Part shown: positions 8,401-16,397 of the stretch, one piece after another
Layout of the letters: each line of letters opens with the position of its first letter
Position numbering within the stretch: the first letter of the stretch is position 1
Source: Pedococcus aerophilus
Lineage (GTDB): Bacteria; Actinomycetota; Actinomycetes; Actinomycetales; Dermatophilaceae
DNA length: 64,000 nt
Direction: 5' to 3'
NCBI RefSeq assembly: GCF_039532215.1
Contig: NZ_BAAARN010000005.1
Location: 124,001-188,000, forward strand
The notes under the pieces: generated by a model
What the model was told of the DNA's origin: nothing
Seen by the model: the letters and a program-made list of their open reading frames with translations, nothing else
Database searches by the model: none
Made by a program: the position numbers and the translations under genes

Positions 8401-10407
8401 CCCGAGGACGAGCGCGTTGAACCCGTCCGACTCGGCCCGGCCGTTCCACACCGCACCCACGGCGTCCTGGAACAGCTCGCGCAGCCGGTCGCGGCCACCC
8501 TCGCCGGACCACACCTTGTCGTTCCTGACGCGCAACCCGAAGTCGTAGACCCACAGGTCGACGCCGTCGCCGCGCGACACCTCGTACGGCCGCTCGTCGA
8601 CGACCTCGACGCCCATGTGCGTGAACATCGGCAGGACCTGCGTCAGCGACAGCGGGCTGCGGCGGTACAGCTTGAAGCGACGCTCCCCCGCAGGCGCGCC
8701 CGGCTCCTGGTACATGTTGAGGCCGGTCGCGTCGTCGCGCTCGAGGGCATCCATGTGGCGGATGTCGACGACGCCGACACGGGAGGTGAAGTCCTCCTTG
8801 TAGGCCTCGGGGAAGGCGCGGCCGTAGAGGCCGGACAGTCGTGCCGCGGCCTCCTCGCCGTGCTCGGCGCGGGCGGCCTCGGACAGGTCCTCCTCCCACG
8901 TGCGGGTGGCGTCGACGAGCTGGCGCTCGAGGACCGCCTCGTCGACGGCCGGGATCGACTCACCCGCGGGGACCCGCACGACGAAGTGCAGGCGGGCCAG
9001 GACCGACTCGGAGACGCGGGTCGTGTAGTCGACCGTCGCGCCCGGAAAGGCTTGGTGGAGAATGGATTCCATCTTCAGGCGTACCGCGGTGTTGTAGCGG
9101 TCGCGCGGGATGTACACCAGCGCCGAGACGAACCGGCCGAAGCGGTCACGACGCAGGAACAGCTTGGTCTTGCGACGCTCCTGCAGGTGCAGGACAGCCG
9201 TCGCGTTGTCGTAGAGCGACTCCTCGTCGGCCTGGAACAGCTCGTCGCGCGGGTAGTTCTCCAGGACCTCGAGCAGGTCCTTGCCCGAGTGCGAGTCGGG
9301 CAGGAACCCGGTGCGCTCGAAGATCGCCGCCACCTTGTCGCGCAGCACCGGCACCCGCGTCACCGACTCGGTGTACGCGCTGGAGGTGAACAGCCCGAGG
9401 AAGCGCTTCTCCCCCGTCACGACGCCGTCGTCGTCGAACTGCTTGACGCTGACGTAGTCGAGGTAGGTGTTGCGGTGCACCGTGGCCCGCGAGTTGGCCT
9501 TGGTGATGATGAGCAGCTCGGGCGCCCGCGCCACCGTGCGCGCCTGCTCGGACAGCAGCACGCCCTCACCGGTGGGGTCGTAGCGCAGCAGCCCGAGACC
9601 GGTGCCCTGGACCGCCTGGAGCGTGTCGGCCTCAGGTCCGCGCACCAGCGCGTACTCGCGGTAGCCGAGGAAGGTGAAGTGGTTGCCGGCGAGCCACTCG
9701 AGCAGGCCGCGCGCCTGCTCGACCTCCGCAGCGGGTATGCCGTGCGGGGCCTTCTCGCCGAGCTCCACCGCGAGCGCGGCGCAGGTCTCCTTCATCTTCG
9801 GCCAGTCCTCGACGGCCTCGCGGACGTTGGCCAGCACACCGCGCAGCCCCTCGGCGATCGCGCGGAGGTCGTCGCTGTTGCTGTCGCGGTCGATCTCGAG
9901 GTGCATCCACGACTCGCGGACCTCACCGAACGAGCTGCTGTCGGCGACATCTGCCGAACCGGACGCGTCCAGGACCACCTGCTCGAGCTCGCCCGTGGCG
10001 TCACGACGCACGAGCATCGTCGGGTGCACGACGAGGTGGACGGCGCGCTCCATGCGCTGGAGCTCGGCCGTGACGGAGTCGACGAGGAAGGGCATGTCGT
10101 CGGTGACCACTTGGACGACCGTGTGCCCGCTGGCCCAGCCCTGCTCGGCGACGTCGGGGTTGAAGACGTCGACCTTGGCGGTGCCGACCGGGCGGCTCCG
10201 CGCGAGGTCGCGGTGTGCCAGCGCCGCGCCGAGGAGGTCCTCGGGGGCACGTGCGAGGAGGTCCTCCGTGGCGACGTGCCGGTAGTAGGCCCGGAGGAAC
10301 TCCTCGACCTCACCCCCGCCGTGCTCGGCGCGCTCCGCAGCGGAGCGCAGGAGTTGCTGACGGGACTGCTCCAGCGACGCAGACATGCTTGTGGTCTTCA
10401 TCCTCAC
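5488..10407 (-). CDS. gdh: NAD-specific glutamate dehydrogenase, large (180-kDa) type
   Basis: A 1,639-residue protein matching the length and architecture of the GDH180 family (for example Rv2476c): a long N-terminal regulatory half with ACT-like segments, a central Rossmann/GDH catalytic part containing PTGSKGGFYAKQLP, GIGDMSGDVFGNGML and LWNGGIGTY, and a helical C-terminal region. It oxidatively deaminates glutamate to 2-oxoglutarate and ammonia with NAD+. The start is uncertain: GTG at 10407, ATG at 10401 and ATG at 10386 are all in frame, and none has a strong ribosome-binding site. A TAGTCT hexamer at 10456-10461 on the minus strand could be the promoter. Unbroken for its whole length, and coupled to the MOSC gene. 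Confidence 0.93.
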   Translation of the reverse strand: MRMKTTSMSASLEQSRQQLLRSAAERAEHGGGEVEEFLRAYYRHVATEDLLARAPEDLLGAALAHRDLARSRPVGTAKVDVFNPDVAEQGWASGHTVVQVVTDDMPFLVDSVTAELQRMERAVHLVVHPTMLVRRDATGELEQVVLDASGSADVADSSSFGEVRESWMHLEIDRDSNSDDLRAIAEGLRGVLANVREAVEDWPKMKETCAALAVELGEKAPHGIPAAEVEQARGLLEWLAGNHFTFLGYREYALVRGPEADTLQAVQGTGLGLLRYDPTGEGVLLSEQARTVARAPELLIITKANSRATVHRNTYLDYVSVKQFDDDGVVTGEKRFLGLFTSSAYTESVTRVPVLRDKVAAIFERTGFLPDSHSGKDLLEVLENYPRDELFQADEESLYDNATAVLHLQERRKTKLFLRRDRFGRFVSALVYIPRDRYNTAVRLKMESILHQAFPGATVDYTTRVSESVLARLHFVVRVPAGESIPAVDEAVLERQLVDATRTWEEDLSEAARAEHGEEAAARLSGLYGRAFPEAYKEDFTSRVGVVDIRHMDALERDDATGLNMYQEPGAPAGERRFKLYRRSPLSLTQVLPMFTHMGVEVVDERPYEVSRGDGVDLWVYDFGLRVRNDKVWSGEGGRDRLRELFQDAVGAVWNGRAESDGFNALVLGAGLTWRQVVILRTVAKYLRQTGSTFSQDYVESALVQNLRLAGRLVALFETRFDPSRYGAADGSANVTEERGAAEAALVEEITTGLDEVKSLDHDRIIRAFLGVIQATLRTNFYQQDETGADKTYVSIKLNPKKVPDLPAPRPQFEIFVYSPRVEGVHLRFGPVARGGLRWSDRREDFRTEVLGLVKAQMVKNAVIVPTGSKGGFYAKQLPDPSVDRDAWLAEGIGSYKVFISGLLDLTDNRVGGDIVPPPSVVRHDEDDSYLVVAADKGTATFSDIANGVAQSYGFWLDDAFASGGSAGYDHKAMGITARGAWESVKRHFREMGVDTQTQDFTAVGIGDMSGDVFGNGMLLSEHIRLVAAFDHRHIFVDPNPVAATSFPERQRLFDLPRSSWADYDSSLISTGGGIFDRSLKSIRVTPEMTEALGLPKGTTTMTPAELMKAILQSPVDLLWNGGIGTYVKAGSESSSDIGDRANDAIRVDGNALRCKVVGEGGNLGLSQLGRIEASLHGVRVNTDAIDNSAGVDTSDHEVNIKILLTDLVRGGDMTLKQRNTLLASMTDDVAHQVLRDNYEQNVLLGNARAQEHPMLPVHQRLIHWLEERGDLDRALEFLPSDSEIDRRFQDGLGLKSPEFSVLVAYAKLALKDDLLPTELPDDPWFQQTLTDYFPAALREQFAGELADHPLRREIITNSVVNSMVNRGGITFAFRAMEETGATPEQIARAFVVCREIFDLPSFVREIEALDNVVSTEVQSQLYLEFRRLIDRSIRWFLTSRPSRLDVAGEVARFGTVVREFAPKVPEMLKGAELKRLQRNTAKLEKLGVPDELALRSASLLDQFSLLDIVDIATDTGESPADIACLYFVLSEKFGVDAMLTRVTNLPRDDRWDALARGALRDDLYAVLESLVRSVMDASTAGGSPVSRYEEWAEANAESLTRATTALAGIERLDHPNIAALSVALRTLRSVIRSGAATS

Positions 10408-10583
10408 GGGTTCGTCGTGCAGGCGGCTGACGCACCTCGTCGTGCGTCGGGACCGAGACTATCGCTCGACACGGAAAACATTTCCCGCCCCCGAGTGGCG
10501 CTTTGTGTCGCCGCAGGTCAGAGTGTGTGGTTGCAGCGCTCCCCTGCGCGCTGCGACACATCACCCATACAGAAGGAGTCCCC

Positions 10584-10739
10584 GTGATCATCCTCGGACT
10601 GATCCTGCTGATCATCGGCCTCGTGGCCAAGATCTCCATCCTCACGACGATCGGCGTCATCCTGCTCGTCGTCGGTGCCGTCCTCGTCCTCCTCGGACGC
10701 ATGGGCAACGGCATCGGTGGACGCAAGCACTGGTACTGA
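10584..10739 (+). CDS. Small DUF6131-type membrane protein
   Basis: A 51-residue, two-helix membrane protein: residues 1-17 and 20-38 are almost wholly Ile/Leu/Val/Gly, followed by a short basic tail GRMGNGIGGRKHWY. This matches the actinobacterial DUF6131 family, whose function is unknown. The GTG at 10584 is chosen because AGAAGGAG (10571-10578) lies at ideal spacing; the longer reading from 10503 adds a basic, unconserved N-terminus. It is divergent from gdh and is followed by a strong hairpin, so it is probably its own transcription unit. Confidence 0.75.
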   Translation: MIILGLILLIIGLVAKISILTTIGVILLVVGAVLVLLGRMGNGIGGRKHWY

Positions 10740-10765
10740 TCCCGCCCGGGTCTCTGCACGACGTG

Positions 10766-10815
10766 ACGACCCCCTGCGATCCCCTGCTACGGCTGTGGGT
10801 ATCGCGGGGGGTCGT
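10766..10815 (+). terminator. Hairpin terminator after DUF6131 gene
   Basis: Arms 10766-10780 and 10801-10815 pair over 15 bp with a single G-U pair, around a 20-nt loop that can itself form a short CCC/GGG pairing. It has no long T tract, as is usual in actinobacteria. Confidence 0.55.
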
Positions 10816-10829
10816 TCCCGTTCCCTCAC

Positions 10830-10835
10830 TAGAGT
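10830..10835 (+). promoter_or_regulatory. -10 box (TAGAGT) for leaderless 10843 gene
   Basis: TAGAGT is followed after 7 nt by the ATG at 10843. It lies directly after the preceding terminator hairpin and would drive the whole coupled chain to pxpC. Confidence 0.55.
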
Positions 10836-10842
10836 GACCGGT

Positions 10843-11154
10843 ATGCCGCCCGCCCAGGTTGGCCCCGAGGCCCTCGAGCGCCTCGGCGCAGCCCTCGGAT
10901 CGTTGCGTGAGTGCGCCCGCAGCGGAGCCGACGAGGTCCTGGACCACCTCCCCGAGGTCGGTGACAGGGAGCTGCAGACCGTCTTGGACGACTACCTCGA
11001 CCAGGTGGCCGACCTGCTGCGCGAGGTCGAGGCCTCGGCCACCGACGTCACCGGACGACTGCGGGTCGCCGCCGCCCGACGAGCATCTTCGGCGCAGGTG
11101 GCGGAGGGCGGCGTCGCTGCGCTCGACGACGCACCCCGAGGTGGCCGACGATGA
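10843..11154 (+). CDS. Unknown helical protein, first gene of the pxp operon
   Basis: A 103-residue, Ala/Leu/Glu-rich, mostly alpha-helical protein with no signal peptide or membrane segment. The pattern (RLGAALGSLRECARSGADEV, then LDDYLDQVADLLREVEASA) is that of a helical hairpin like WXG100/ESX-related or toxin-partner proteins, but no WXG motif is visible, so I do not assign it. The ATG at 10843 is set by the TAGAGT box 7 nt upstream. Its stop overlaps the next start (ATGA at 11151). It heads a chain of coupled genes ending with 5-oxoprolinase. Confidence 0.6.
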   Translation: MPPAQVGPEALERLGAALGSLRECARSGADEVLDHLPEVGDRELQTVLDDYLDQVADLLREVEASATDVTGRLRVAAARRASSAQVAEGGVAALDDAPRGGRR

Positions 11155-11669
11155 CGCTCGTCACCGGCGACCCCGCTTCCTGCTCGCTCGTCGGCGGATC
11201 GCTGCGCCAGCTGGCCACCTCGCTGCGGACGAGCGGACGCGCCACCCACGCAGCACTGGCGGACCCCACGCTGCGCCGTCCGGGCACCGTCGTCGCGCGG
11301 GCGCGGCGCCAGCTCACCGCCCTCGACGACGCGGCAGCCACGGCGGCGGGTGAGCTCGACCGGGTCGGCTCAGCGCTCCAGGACCACGCGGCAGACCTCG
11401 CCGAGGCGGTGGCCGACGTTCGCGCCCTGACCGCCCGCGCGGAGGCGGCCGGCCTCCGGGTGGCAGAGGGTCGCCTCGCTCCGGTCTGGGGGGTGAGCGG
11501 TCTGGCCGACGCGCCCACCGACGCGTCCCGTGCCGAGCAGTCGACGGTCCTCCAGGCCGAGCTGGACCGCCTCCTGTCCGTCCTCGCCGCCCGCCGCCGC
11601 CGGCTCGCCGCGACGGTCGCAGCCTCGAGCAGCGTGCTCGCGGACCACGCGAAGGCGTTGCGCCGGTGA
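11151..11669 (+). CDS. Unknown helical coiled-coil protein
   Basis: A 172-residue Ala/Arg/Leu-rich protein predicted to be nearly all helix, with heptad-like stretches around residues 60-100 and 125-170. There is no signal peptide, no transmembrane segment and no recognisable catalytic motif. It resembles in composition the putative type VII secretion-associated helical proteins common in actinobacteria, and a VWG tripeptide is present near residue 111, but there is no true WXG turn between two helices, so that reading is speculative. Start and stop overlap both neighbours by four bases (ATGA at 11151, GTGA at 11666), implying co-translation with the gene before it and with pxpA. Confidence 0.6.
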   Translation: MTLVTGDPASCSLVGGSLRQLATSLRTSGRATHAALADPTLRRPGTVVARARRQLTALDDAAATAAGELDRVGSALQDHAADLAEAVADVRALTARAEAAGLRVAEGRLAPVWGVSGLADAPTDASRAEQSTVLQAELDRLLSVLAARRRRLAATVAASSSVLADHAKALRR

Positions 11670-12433
11670 GGACCATCGACCTCAACGCCGACCTCGGGGA
11701 GTCGTTCGGGCGCTGGCGCCTCGGTGACGACGCGGCGATGCTCGGTGTCGTCACGAGTGCGAACGTCGCCTGCGGGTTCCACGCCGGGGACCCCACGACG
11801 CTGCTCGAGGTGTGCCGGGCCGCCGCCGCCGCAGGGGTCTCGGTCGGCGCCCAGGTCGGCTACCGCGACCTGGCGGGATTCGGCCGACGGTTCATCGACG
11901 TGTCACCGGACGACCTCACCGCCGACGTCGTCTACCAGGTGGGGGCCCTCGACGCGCTCGCCCGGGCAGCGGGCACGCGGGTCGGCTACGTGAAGCCGCA
12001 CGGCGCGCTCTACAACGCGATCGTGGCCCACGAGGTCCAGGCGGCCGCGGTGGTCGAGGCGATCCGCCTCGTCGACGACACCCTGCCCCTCGTCGGCCTC
12101 CCGGGATCGGTGTCGCTGCACCTCGCCGCCGCCGCAGGGCTGGCCACGGTCACCGAGGCCTTCGCTGACCGCGCCTACTCGCCCGACAGCACGCTGGTGG
12201 CACGCAGCGAGCCCGGTGCCGTCCTGCACGATGCGGATGCCGTCACGGCCCGCGTGGTCCGGCTCGTCGTCGACGGTGTCGTCGAGGCCGTGGACGGCAG
12301 CGACCTCGTCGTCCACGCCGACTCGGTCTGCGTCCACGGCGACACCCCCGGGGCGGTCGCGCTGGCCACTGCCGTCCGGCGGGGGCTGGAGGACGCCGGG
12401 GTGCGGCTGCGCTCCTTCACCCAGTCCCGCTGA
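11666..12433 (+). CDS. pxpA: 5-oxoprolinase subunit PxpA (LamB/YcsF family)
   Basis: A 255-residue LamB/YcsF protein. The N-terminal [13 protein letters not shown] and [12 protein letters not shown] signatures are diagnostic, as are [12 protein letters not shown] and the C-terminal VHGDTPGAV. With PxpB and PxpC it hydrolyses 5-oxoproline to glutamate using ATP in the cytoplasm, disposing of spontaneously formed pyroglutamate. The GTG start overlaps the upstream stop (GTGA), and its own stop shares a base with the pxpB ATG. The product, glutamate, links it to gdh and pruA nearby. Confidence 0.95.
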   Translation: MRTIDLNADLGESFGRWRLGDDAAMLGVVTSANVACGFHAGDPTTLLEVCRAAAAAGVSVGAQVGYRDLAGFGRRFIDVSPDDLTADVVYQVGALDALARAAGTRVGYVKPHGALYNAIVAHEVQAAAVVEAIRLVDDTLPLVGLPGSVSLHLAAAAGLATVTEAFADRAYSPDSTLVARSEPGAVLHDADAVTARVVRLVVDGVVEAVDGSDLVVHADSVCVHGDTPGAVALATAVRRGLEDAGVRLRSFTQSR

Positions 12434-13137
12434 TGGTCGAGGAGCCGACGGGAGAGCGGATCCCGGGCCGGCAGCCGACGGGTCGACTGCTGCCCTACGG
12501 CGAACGGGGGCTTCTCGTCGAGGTGGACGACCTCCACCGCGCCCTGGCCCTGTTCGAGCTGCTGGCTGCCGCTCGAGAGCGCCTCGCCGGGCTCGAGGAC
12601 GTGGTGGCCGGGGCACGGTCCGTGCTGCTCGTGGCTGCCTCACCCGGTGCACTGACCGCGGTCCGGGCCGAGGCGCAGCGAGCCCTTGCCGCACTCGGGT
12701 CGGGCGAGGTACCGACCGCGTTCCACAGCGGGGGTCCTGCTCCCGAGCAGGTCGTCGAGGTGCCCGTGCACTACGACGGGGACGACCTCGCAGACGTCGC
12801 CGAGCTCACCGGCCTCACCGTCACCGAGGTCGTCGCCGCCCACACCGGGACGCCGTGGCGCGTCGGGTTCGCCGGCTTCGCACCGGGTTTCGCCTACCTC
12901 GTCGACGGTGACCCGCGGTTGCGCGTCCCGCGGCGTGCCACTCCGCGGCCTCGTGTGCCGGCCGGGGCCGTTGGCCTTGCCGACGAGTTCAGCGGCGTCT
13001 ACCCCCGCAGCTCCCCCGGCGGGTGGCAGCTGCTCGGCCACACCGACCTGGCCCTGTGGGACCTGCGCCGCGACCCTCCGGCCCTGCTGCGGCCCGGCCT
13101 CTGGGTGCAGTTCACCGACGCGGACGGTGCGTCGTGA
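12433..13137 (+). CDS. pxpB: 5-oxoprolinase subunit PxpB (KipI / allophanate hydrolase subunit 1 family)
   Basis: A 234-residue member of the KipI/AHS1 family. Hallmarks are GERGLLVEVDD near the N-terminus, VPVHYDGDDL at mid-length, and the GFAGFAPGFAYL and PRRATPRPRVPAGAVGLA segments that form the cyclophilin-like active-site face. It partners PxpC in the ATP-dependent ring opening of 5-oxoproline. The ATG at 12433 overlaps the pxpA stop (TGATG). A somewhat long N-terminal extension of about 15 residues is present. Confidence 0.93.
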   Translation: MVEEPTGERIPGRQPTGRLLPYGERGLLVEVDDLHRALALFELLAAARERLAGLEDVVAGARSVLLVAASPGALTAVRAEAQRALAALGSGEVPTAFHSGGPAPEQVVEVPVHYDGDDLADVAELTGLTVTEVVAAHTGTPWRVGFAGFAPGFAYLVDGDPRLRVPRRATPRPRVPAGAVGLADEFSGVYPRSSPGGWQLLGHTDLALWDLRRDPPALLRPGLWVQFTDADGAS

Positions 13138-14033
13138 CCACCGGCGAGCCTGCGCCGTACGCCCTGCTCGAGGTCGTCGAGGTCGGCGCGCTGTCCCTCG
13201 TGCAGGACCTAGGCCGTCCCGGCCTGGCGGCACTGGGCGTGAGTCCGTCCGGGGCCGCCGACCGTGCCGCGCACGCCCTCGGCGCGCGGCTGCTGGCGCA
13301 GGATGAGTCCCTCGCCTCCCTGGAGGTCGTCGGTGGCCTCGTGGTTCGCGCGCTGGGGAGCATCACAGCAGTCGTCACGGGCACCCACGCCCCGGTCACC
13401 GTCGACGACCGGCCGACGGGCACCAACGCACCGTTCCTCCTCCACGCCGGGCAGGTCCTGCGGATCGGCCGTCCATCGGCCGGGCTCCGGTCCTACCTCG
13501 GCGTCCGGGGTGGCGTTGCCGTCGCACCGAATCTCGGATCCCGTTCCCACGACACGCTTTCGGGGATCGGACCCGCTCCGCTGGAGCCCGGACAGCAGAT
13601 CCCCGTCGGTCGACCCACGGGACCGGCGGGCGGCAACCTCCTCGTCGACGTCGCCCCGACCAGGGCTCCTGCCACCGGGCAGGTCGTGCTCGACGCCAGG
13701 CCCGGTCCCCGGCTCGACTGGCTGGCCGACGTCGCCCGCCTCACCACGACGGCGTGGACGGTCGGAGCCGCCTCCGACCGGGTGGGGGTGCGGTTCGAGG
13801 GCCCGGCTCTCGACCGGGTCCCGGGTCGGGCCTCGGCGGAGGTGCCGAGCGAGGGAGTGCTGCGCGGCGCGGTCCAGGTCCCGGCGAGCGGCGTGCCCGT
13901 GGTGTTCCTCGCCGATCACCCGGTGACCGGCGGCTACCCCGTCGTCGCCGTCCTCACCGGACGCGCGTGCGACCTCGCCGCCCAGCTCGTGCCCGGTCAA
14001 CCGGTGCGCCTGCGCCTGCTCGGCACACCCTGA
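13134..14033 (+). CDS. pxpC: 5-oxoprolinase subunit PxpC (KipA / allophanate hydrolase subunit 2 family)
   Basis: A 299-residue member of the biotin-dependent carboxyltransferase-like (KipA/AHS2) family. Signatures include LSLVQDLGRPGLAALGVSPSGAADR at the start, YLGVRGGVAV, and the C-terminal ILADHPVTGGYPVVA-type segment (here FLADHPVTGGYPVVAVL). The GTG at 13134 overlaps the pxpB stop (GTGA); the upstream in-frame ATG at 13023 would lie deep inside pxpB. It completes the PxpABC complex and is the last gene of the coupled chain. Confidence 0.93.
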   Translation: MTTGEPAPYALLEVVEVGALSLVQDLGRPGLAALGVSPSGAADRAAHALGARLLAQDESLASLEVVGGLVVRALGSITAVVTGTHAPVTVDDRPTGTNAPFLLHAGQVLRIGRPSAGLRSYLGVRGGVAVAPNLGSRSHDTLSGIGPAPLEPGQQIPVGRPTGPAGGNLLVDVAPTRAPATGQVVLDARPGPRLDWLADVARLTTTAWTVGAASDRVGVRFEGPALDRVPGRASAEVPSEGVLRGAVQVPASGVPVVFLADHPVTGGYPVVAVLTGRACDLAAQLVPGQPVRLRLLGTP

Positions 14034-14121
14034 CTCGCCTCGCCGCGCCGATGACGACGTCGCTACGCTGGCGCGATCCTGCACGGGACGTCCGTCCCCC
14101 GCGCCCCCAGAGGAGAGACGC

Positions 14122-14613
14122 ATGAAGATCGCCACGACGATGGAGTACGCCGCCACCCCCGAGGAGGTCTTCGCGGTCCTCACCGACCAGGCCTTCCAGG
14201 AGGCCAAGTGCGCGGCCACCGCGGCGATCAAGTACACCGCCTCGGTCAAGGAGTCCGGTGGCGGTGCGGTCATCACCACCGAGCGCATCCTGCCCGCGGA
14301 CGACCTGCCCGACTTCGCCAAGAACATGGTCGGCGAGACCCTCAAGGTCGTCGAGACCCAGACCTGGGGCGCAGCCTCCGCCGACGGCAGCCGCACCGGC
14401 ACCGTCGAGATGTCCGTCGCCGGTGTCCCCGTCGCCCTCAACGGCAAGCTCGCCCTCGCCCCCGGGGGTCCCGGCAGCATCGAGCACCTCGACGCCGAGC
14501 TCAAGGCCAAGGTGCCGCTCATCGGCGGCAAGATCGAGAAGGCCGCGGCCAAGCCGATCGAAGAAGCCATCGCCATCGAGGCGAGTACCGTCAAGGAGTG
14601 GCTCGCCCGCTGA
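14122..14613 (+). CDS. DUF2505 domain-containing protein (SRPBCC-like)
   Basis: A 163-residue protein covering the whole DUF2505 family. The opening MKIATTMEYAATPEEVFAVL is a START/SRPBCC-like helix-grip beginning, and the C-terminus ends in a long helix (AAAKPIEEAIAIEASTVKEWL). The family is actinobacterial and of unknown function; a hydrophobic ligand pocket is inferred from the fold. A TACGCT -10-like box at 14064-14069 and an AGGAGA ribosome-binding site at 14111-14116 give a conventional leader of about 50 nt. A perfect hairpin terminator follows. Confidence 0.8.
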   Translation: MKIATTMEYAATPEEVFAVLTDQAFQEAKCAATAAIKYTASVKESGGGAVITTERILPADDLPDFAKNMVGETLKVVETQTWGAASADGSRTGTVEMSVAGVPVALNGKLALAPGGPGSIEHLDAELKAKVPLIGGKIEKAAAKPIEEAIAIEASTVKEWLAR

Positions 14614-14646
14614 CGCAGGCTGCCCACCCAGCCACGCTGGATACGC

Positions 14647-14681
14647 GAAAGGCCCGGAACCACAACGGTTCCGGGCCTTTC
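14647..14681. terminator. Bidirectional terminator between convergent genes
   Basis: A perfect 15-bp inverted repeat (arms 14647-14661 and 14667-14681, 5-nt loop) beginning GAAAGGCCCGG and ending CCGGGCCTTTC. The A run on one arm and T run on the other suit termination in both directions, for DUF2505 and for pruA. Confidence 0.85.
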
Positions 14682-14697
14682 GACGTATGGAGCGAGG

Positions 14698-16326
14698 TCA
14701 CCCCATGTGCGGGTACGCGTGCGACTTCGGCGGGTCGAACGTCTCCTTGATCGAGCGGGCGCTGGTCCAGCGCAGGAGGTTCTGCGCCGCGCCCGCCTTG
14801 TCGTTGGTGCCCGAGGCGCGGCCACCACCGAACGGCTGCTGGCCCACGACGGCACCGGTCGGCTTGTCGTTGACGTAGAAGTTGCCGGCGGCGAACCGCA
14901 GGCGCTTCGTCGCGTCGGTGATGGCCATGCGGTCCTGGGCGATGATCGAGCCGGTGAGGCCGAACGGCGCGAACGACTCCATCTGGTCGAGGACCTTGTC
15001 GTACTGGCGGTCCGGGTAGACGTGGACCGACAGTATCGGGCCGAAGTACTCGGTGCGGAACGACTCGTCGGTCGGGTCGTCGATCTCGAGGACGGTCGGG
15101 CGGACGAACCAGCCCTCGCTGTCGTCGTAGGTGCCACCGGCGACGACGTCCACCCCCGCCTTGGCGTGGGCGCGGTCGATCGCGTCCTTGTGCTTGCCGA
15201 AGGCGCGGTCGTCGATGACCGCGCCCATGAAGTTGGACAGGTCGGTGACGTCGCCCTGGGTCAGGCCCTCGGTGATCGAGACCAGGTCGGCCTTGATCTT
15301 CTTCCACAGCGAGCGCGGCACGTAGGCGCGCGAGGCGGCCGAGCACTTCTGGCCCTGGAACTCGAACGCGCCGCGGATCATGGCCGTGCGCAACACGTCC
15401 GGGTCGGCCGACGGGTGGGCGAGGATGAAGTCCTTGCCACCGGTCTCGCCGACCAGGCGCGGGTAGGAGCGGTACTTCGGCAGGTTGGCACCGACCTCCT
15501 GCCACAGGTGCTGGAAGGTCGGGGTCGAGCCGGTGAAGTGGATGCCCGCGAGGTCGGGGTCGGCCAGCGCGACTTTGGAGACGTTGAGGCCGTCACCGGT
15601 CACCATGTTGATGACGCCAGGGGGCATGCCGGCCTCCTCGAGCAGCGCCATGGTGAGGTGCGCGGCGAACTGCTGCGTGGGGCTCGGCTTCCAGACGACG
15701 GTGTTGCCCATGAGCGCCGGGGCCGTCGGGAGGTTGCCGGCGATCGCGGTGAAGTTGAACGGCGTGATCGCGTAGACGAAGCCCTCGAGCGGGCGGTGGT
15801 CGGTGCGGTTCCAGATGCCCTTGGAGTTGAGCGGCGGCTGCTGCTCGAGGATCTGGCGGGCGAAGTGCACGTTGATGCGCCAGAAGTCGATCAGCTCGCA
15901 CGCGGCGTCGATCTCGGCCTGGACGGCCGTCTTGGACTGGCCGAGCATCGTCGCGGCGTTGAGGTGGGCCCGCCACGGTCCGGAGAGCAGCTCGGCGGCC
16001 TTGAGCAGGATCGCTGCCCGGTCGTCGAAGGACAGCTCTCGCCAACCCGGGGCCGCGGCCTTGGCAGCCTCGACGGCCGACTGGGCGTCGCCGATGGTGG
16101 CGTTGCGCATGGTGCCGAGGACCTTGCGGCGCGCGTGCGGCTGGCGCACCTCGATCTTGCGGCCGGTGCCGGCGACCCGCTGGCCCGCGATGGTGTGCGG
16201 GAGGTCGATGCTGGTGCTGCCCAGCTCGGCGAGGGCGAGCTCGAGCTTCGCGCGCTCGGGGCTGCCGGGCGCGTAGTCGAGGACGGTCTCGTTGACGGGG
16301 ACGGGCACCTGGGTGACGGCATCCAT
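14698..16326 (-). CDS. pruA: L-glutamate gamma-semialdehyde dehydrogenase (1-pyrroline-5-carboxylate dehydrogenase)
   Basis: A 542-residue aldehyde dehydrogenase of the PruA type. Visible landmarks are the FNFTAIAGNLPTAPAL segment, the FTGSTPTF nucleotide-binding turn, the general base in VGETGGKDF and the catalytic Cys in FQGQKCSAASRAYVP. It oxidises glutamate semialdehyde to glutamate with NAD+, the second step of proline catabolism. No proline dehydrogenase lies in the window. The ATG at 16326 is preceded by AGGAG at good spacing; the longer reading to 16383 adds 19 unconserved residues. The divergent neighbour is an alpha/beta hydrolase. Confidence 0.95.
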   Translation of the reverse strand: MDAVTQVPVPVNETVLDYAPGSPERAKLELALAELGSTSIDLPHTIAGQRVAGTGRKIEVRQPHARRKVLGTMRNATIGDAQSAVEAAKAAAPGWRELSFDDRAAILLKAAELLSGPWRAHLNAATMLGQSKTAVQAEIDAACELIDFWRINVHFARQILEQQPPLNSKGIWNRTDHRPLEGFVYAITPFNFTAIAGNLPTAPALMGNTVVWKPSPTQQFAAHLTMALLEEAGMPPGVINMVTGDGLNVSKVALADPDLAGIHFTGSTPTFQHLWQEVGANLPKYRSYPRLVGETGGKDFILAHPSADPDVLRTAMIRGAFEFQGQKCSAASRAYVPRSLWKKIKADLVSITEGLTQGDVTDLSNFMGAVIDDRAFGKHKDAIDRAHAKAGVDVVAGGTYDDSEGWFVRPTVLEIDDPTDESFRTEYFGPILSVHVYPDRQYDKVLDQMESFAPFGLTGSIIAQDRMAITDATKRLRFAAGNFYVNDKPTGAVVGQQPFGGGRASGTNDKAGAAQNLLRWTSARSIKETFDPPKSHAYPHMG

Positions 16327-16384
16327 GGCGGTCGGGGCTCCTCTGGTTGCTTCGACTGTGGTCGTTCGGCTGAAAGGGCGCACC

Positions 16385-16390
16385 TATGGT
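16385..16390 (+). promoter_or_regulatory. -10 box (TATGGT) for leaderless 16398 gene
   Basis: TATGGT is followed by 7 nt and the ATG at 16398. The alternative ATG at 16386 would lie inside the box, so this pattern decides the start. Confidence 0.5.
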
Positions 16391-16397
16391 GTCACGT

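Noticed and set aside
5563-10587. Long plus-strand open frames antisense to gdh
   Set aside because: Same shadow effect opposite a clearly real 1,639-residue enzyme.
11151-11669. WXG100-family secretion substrate
   Set aside because: The protein is helical and contains VWG, but there is no WXG turn between two helices and the length is atypical.
16386-16397. ATG at 16386 as start of the alpha/beta hydrolase
   Set aside because: It lies inside the TATGGT -10 box; the ATG at 16398 fits the leaderless spacing.
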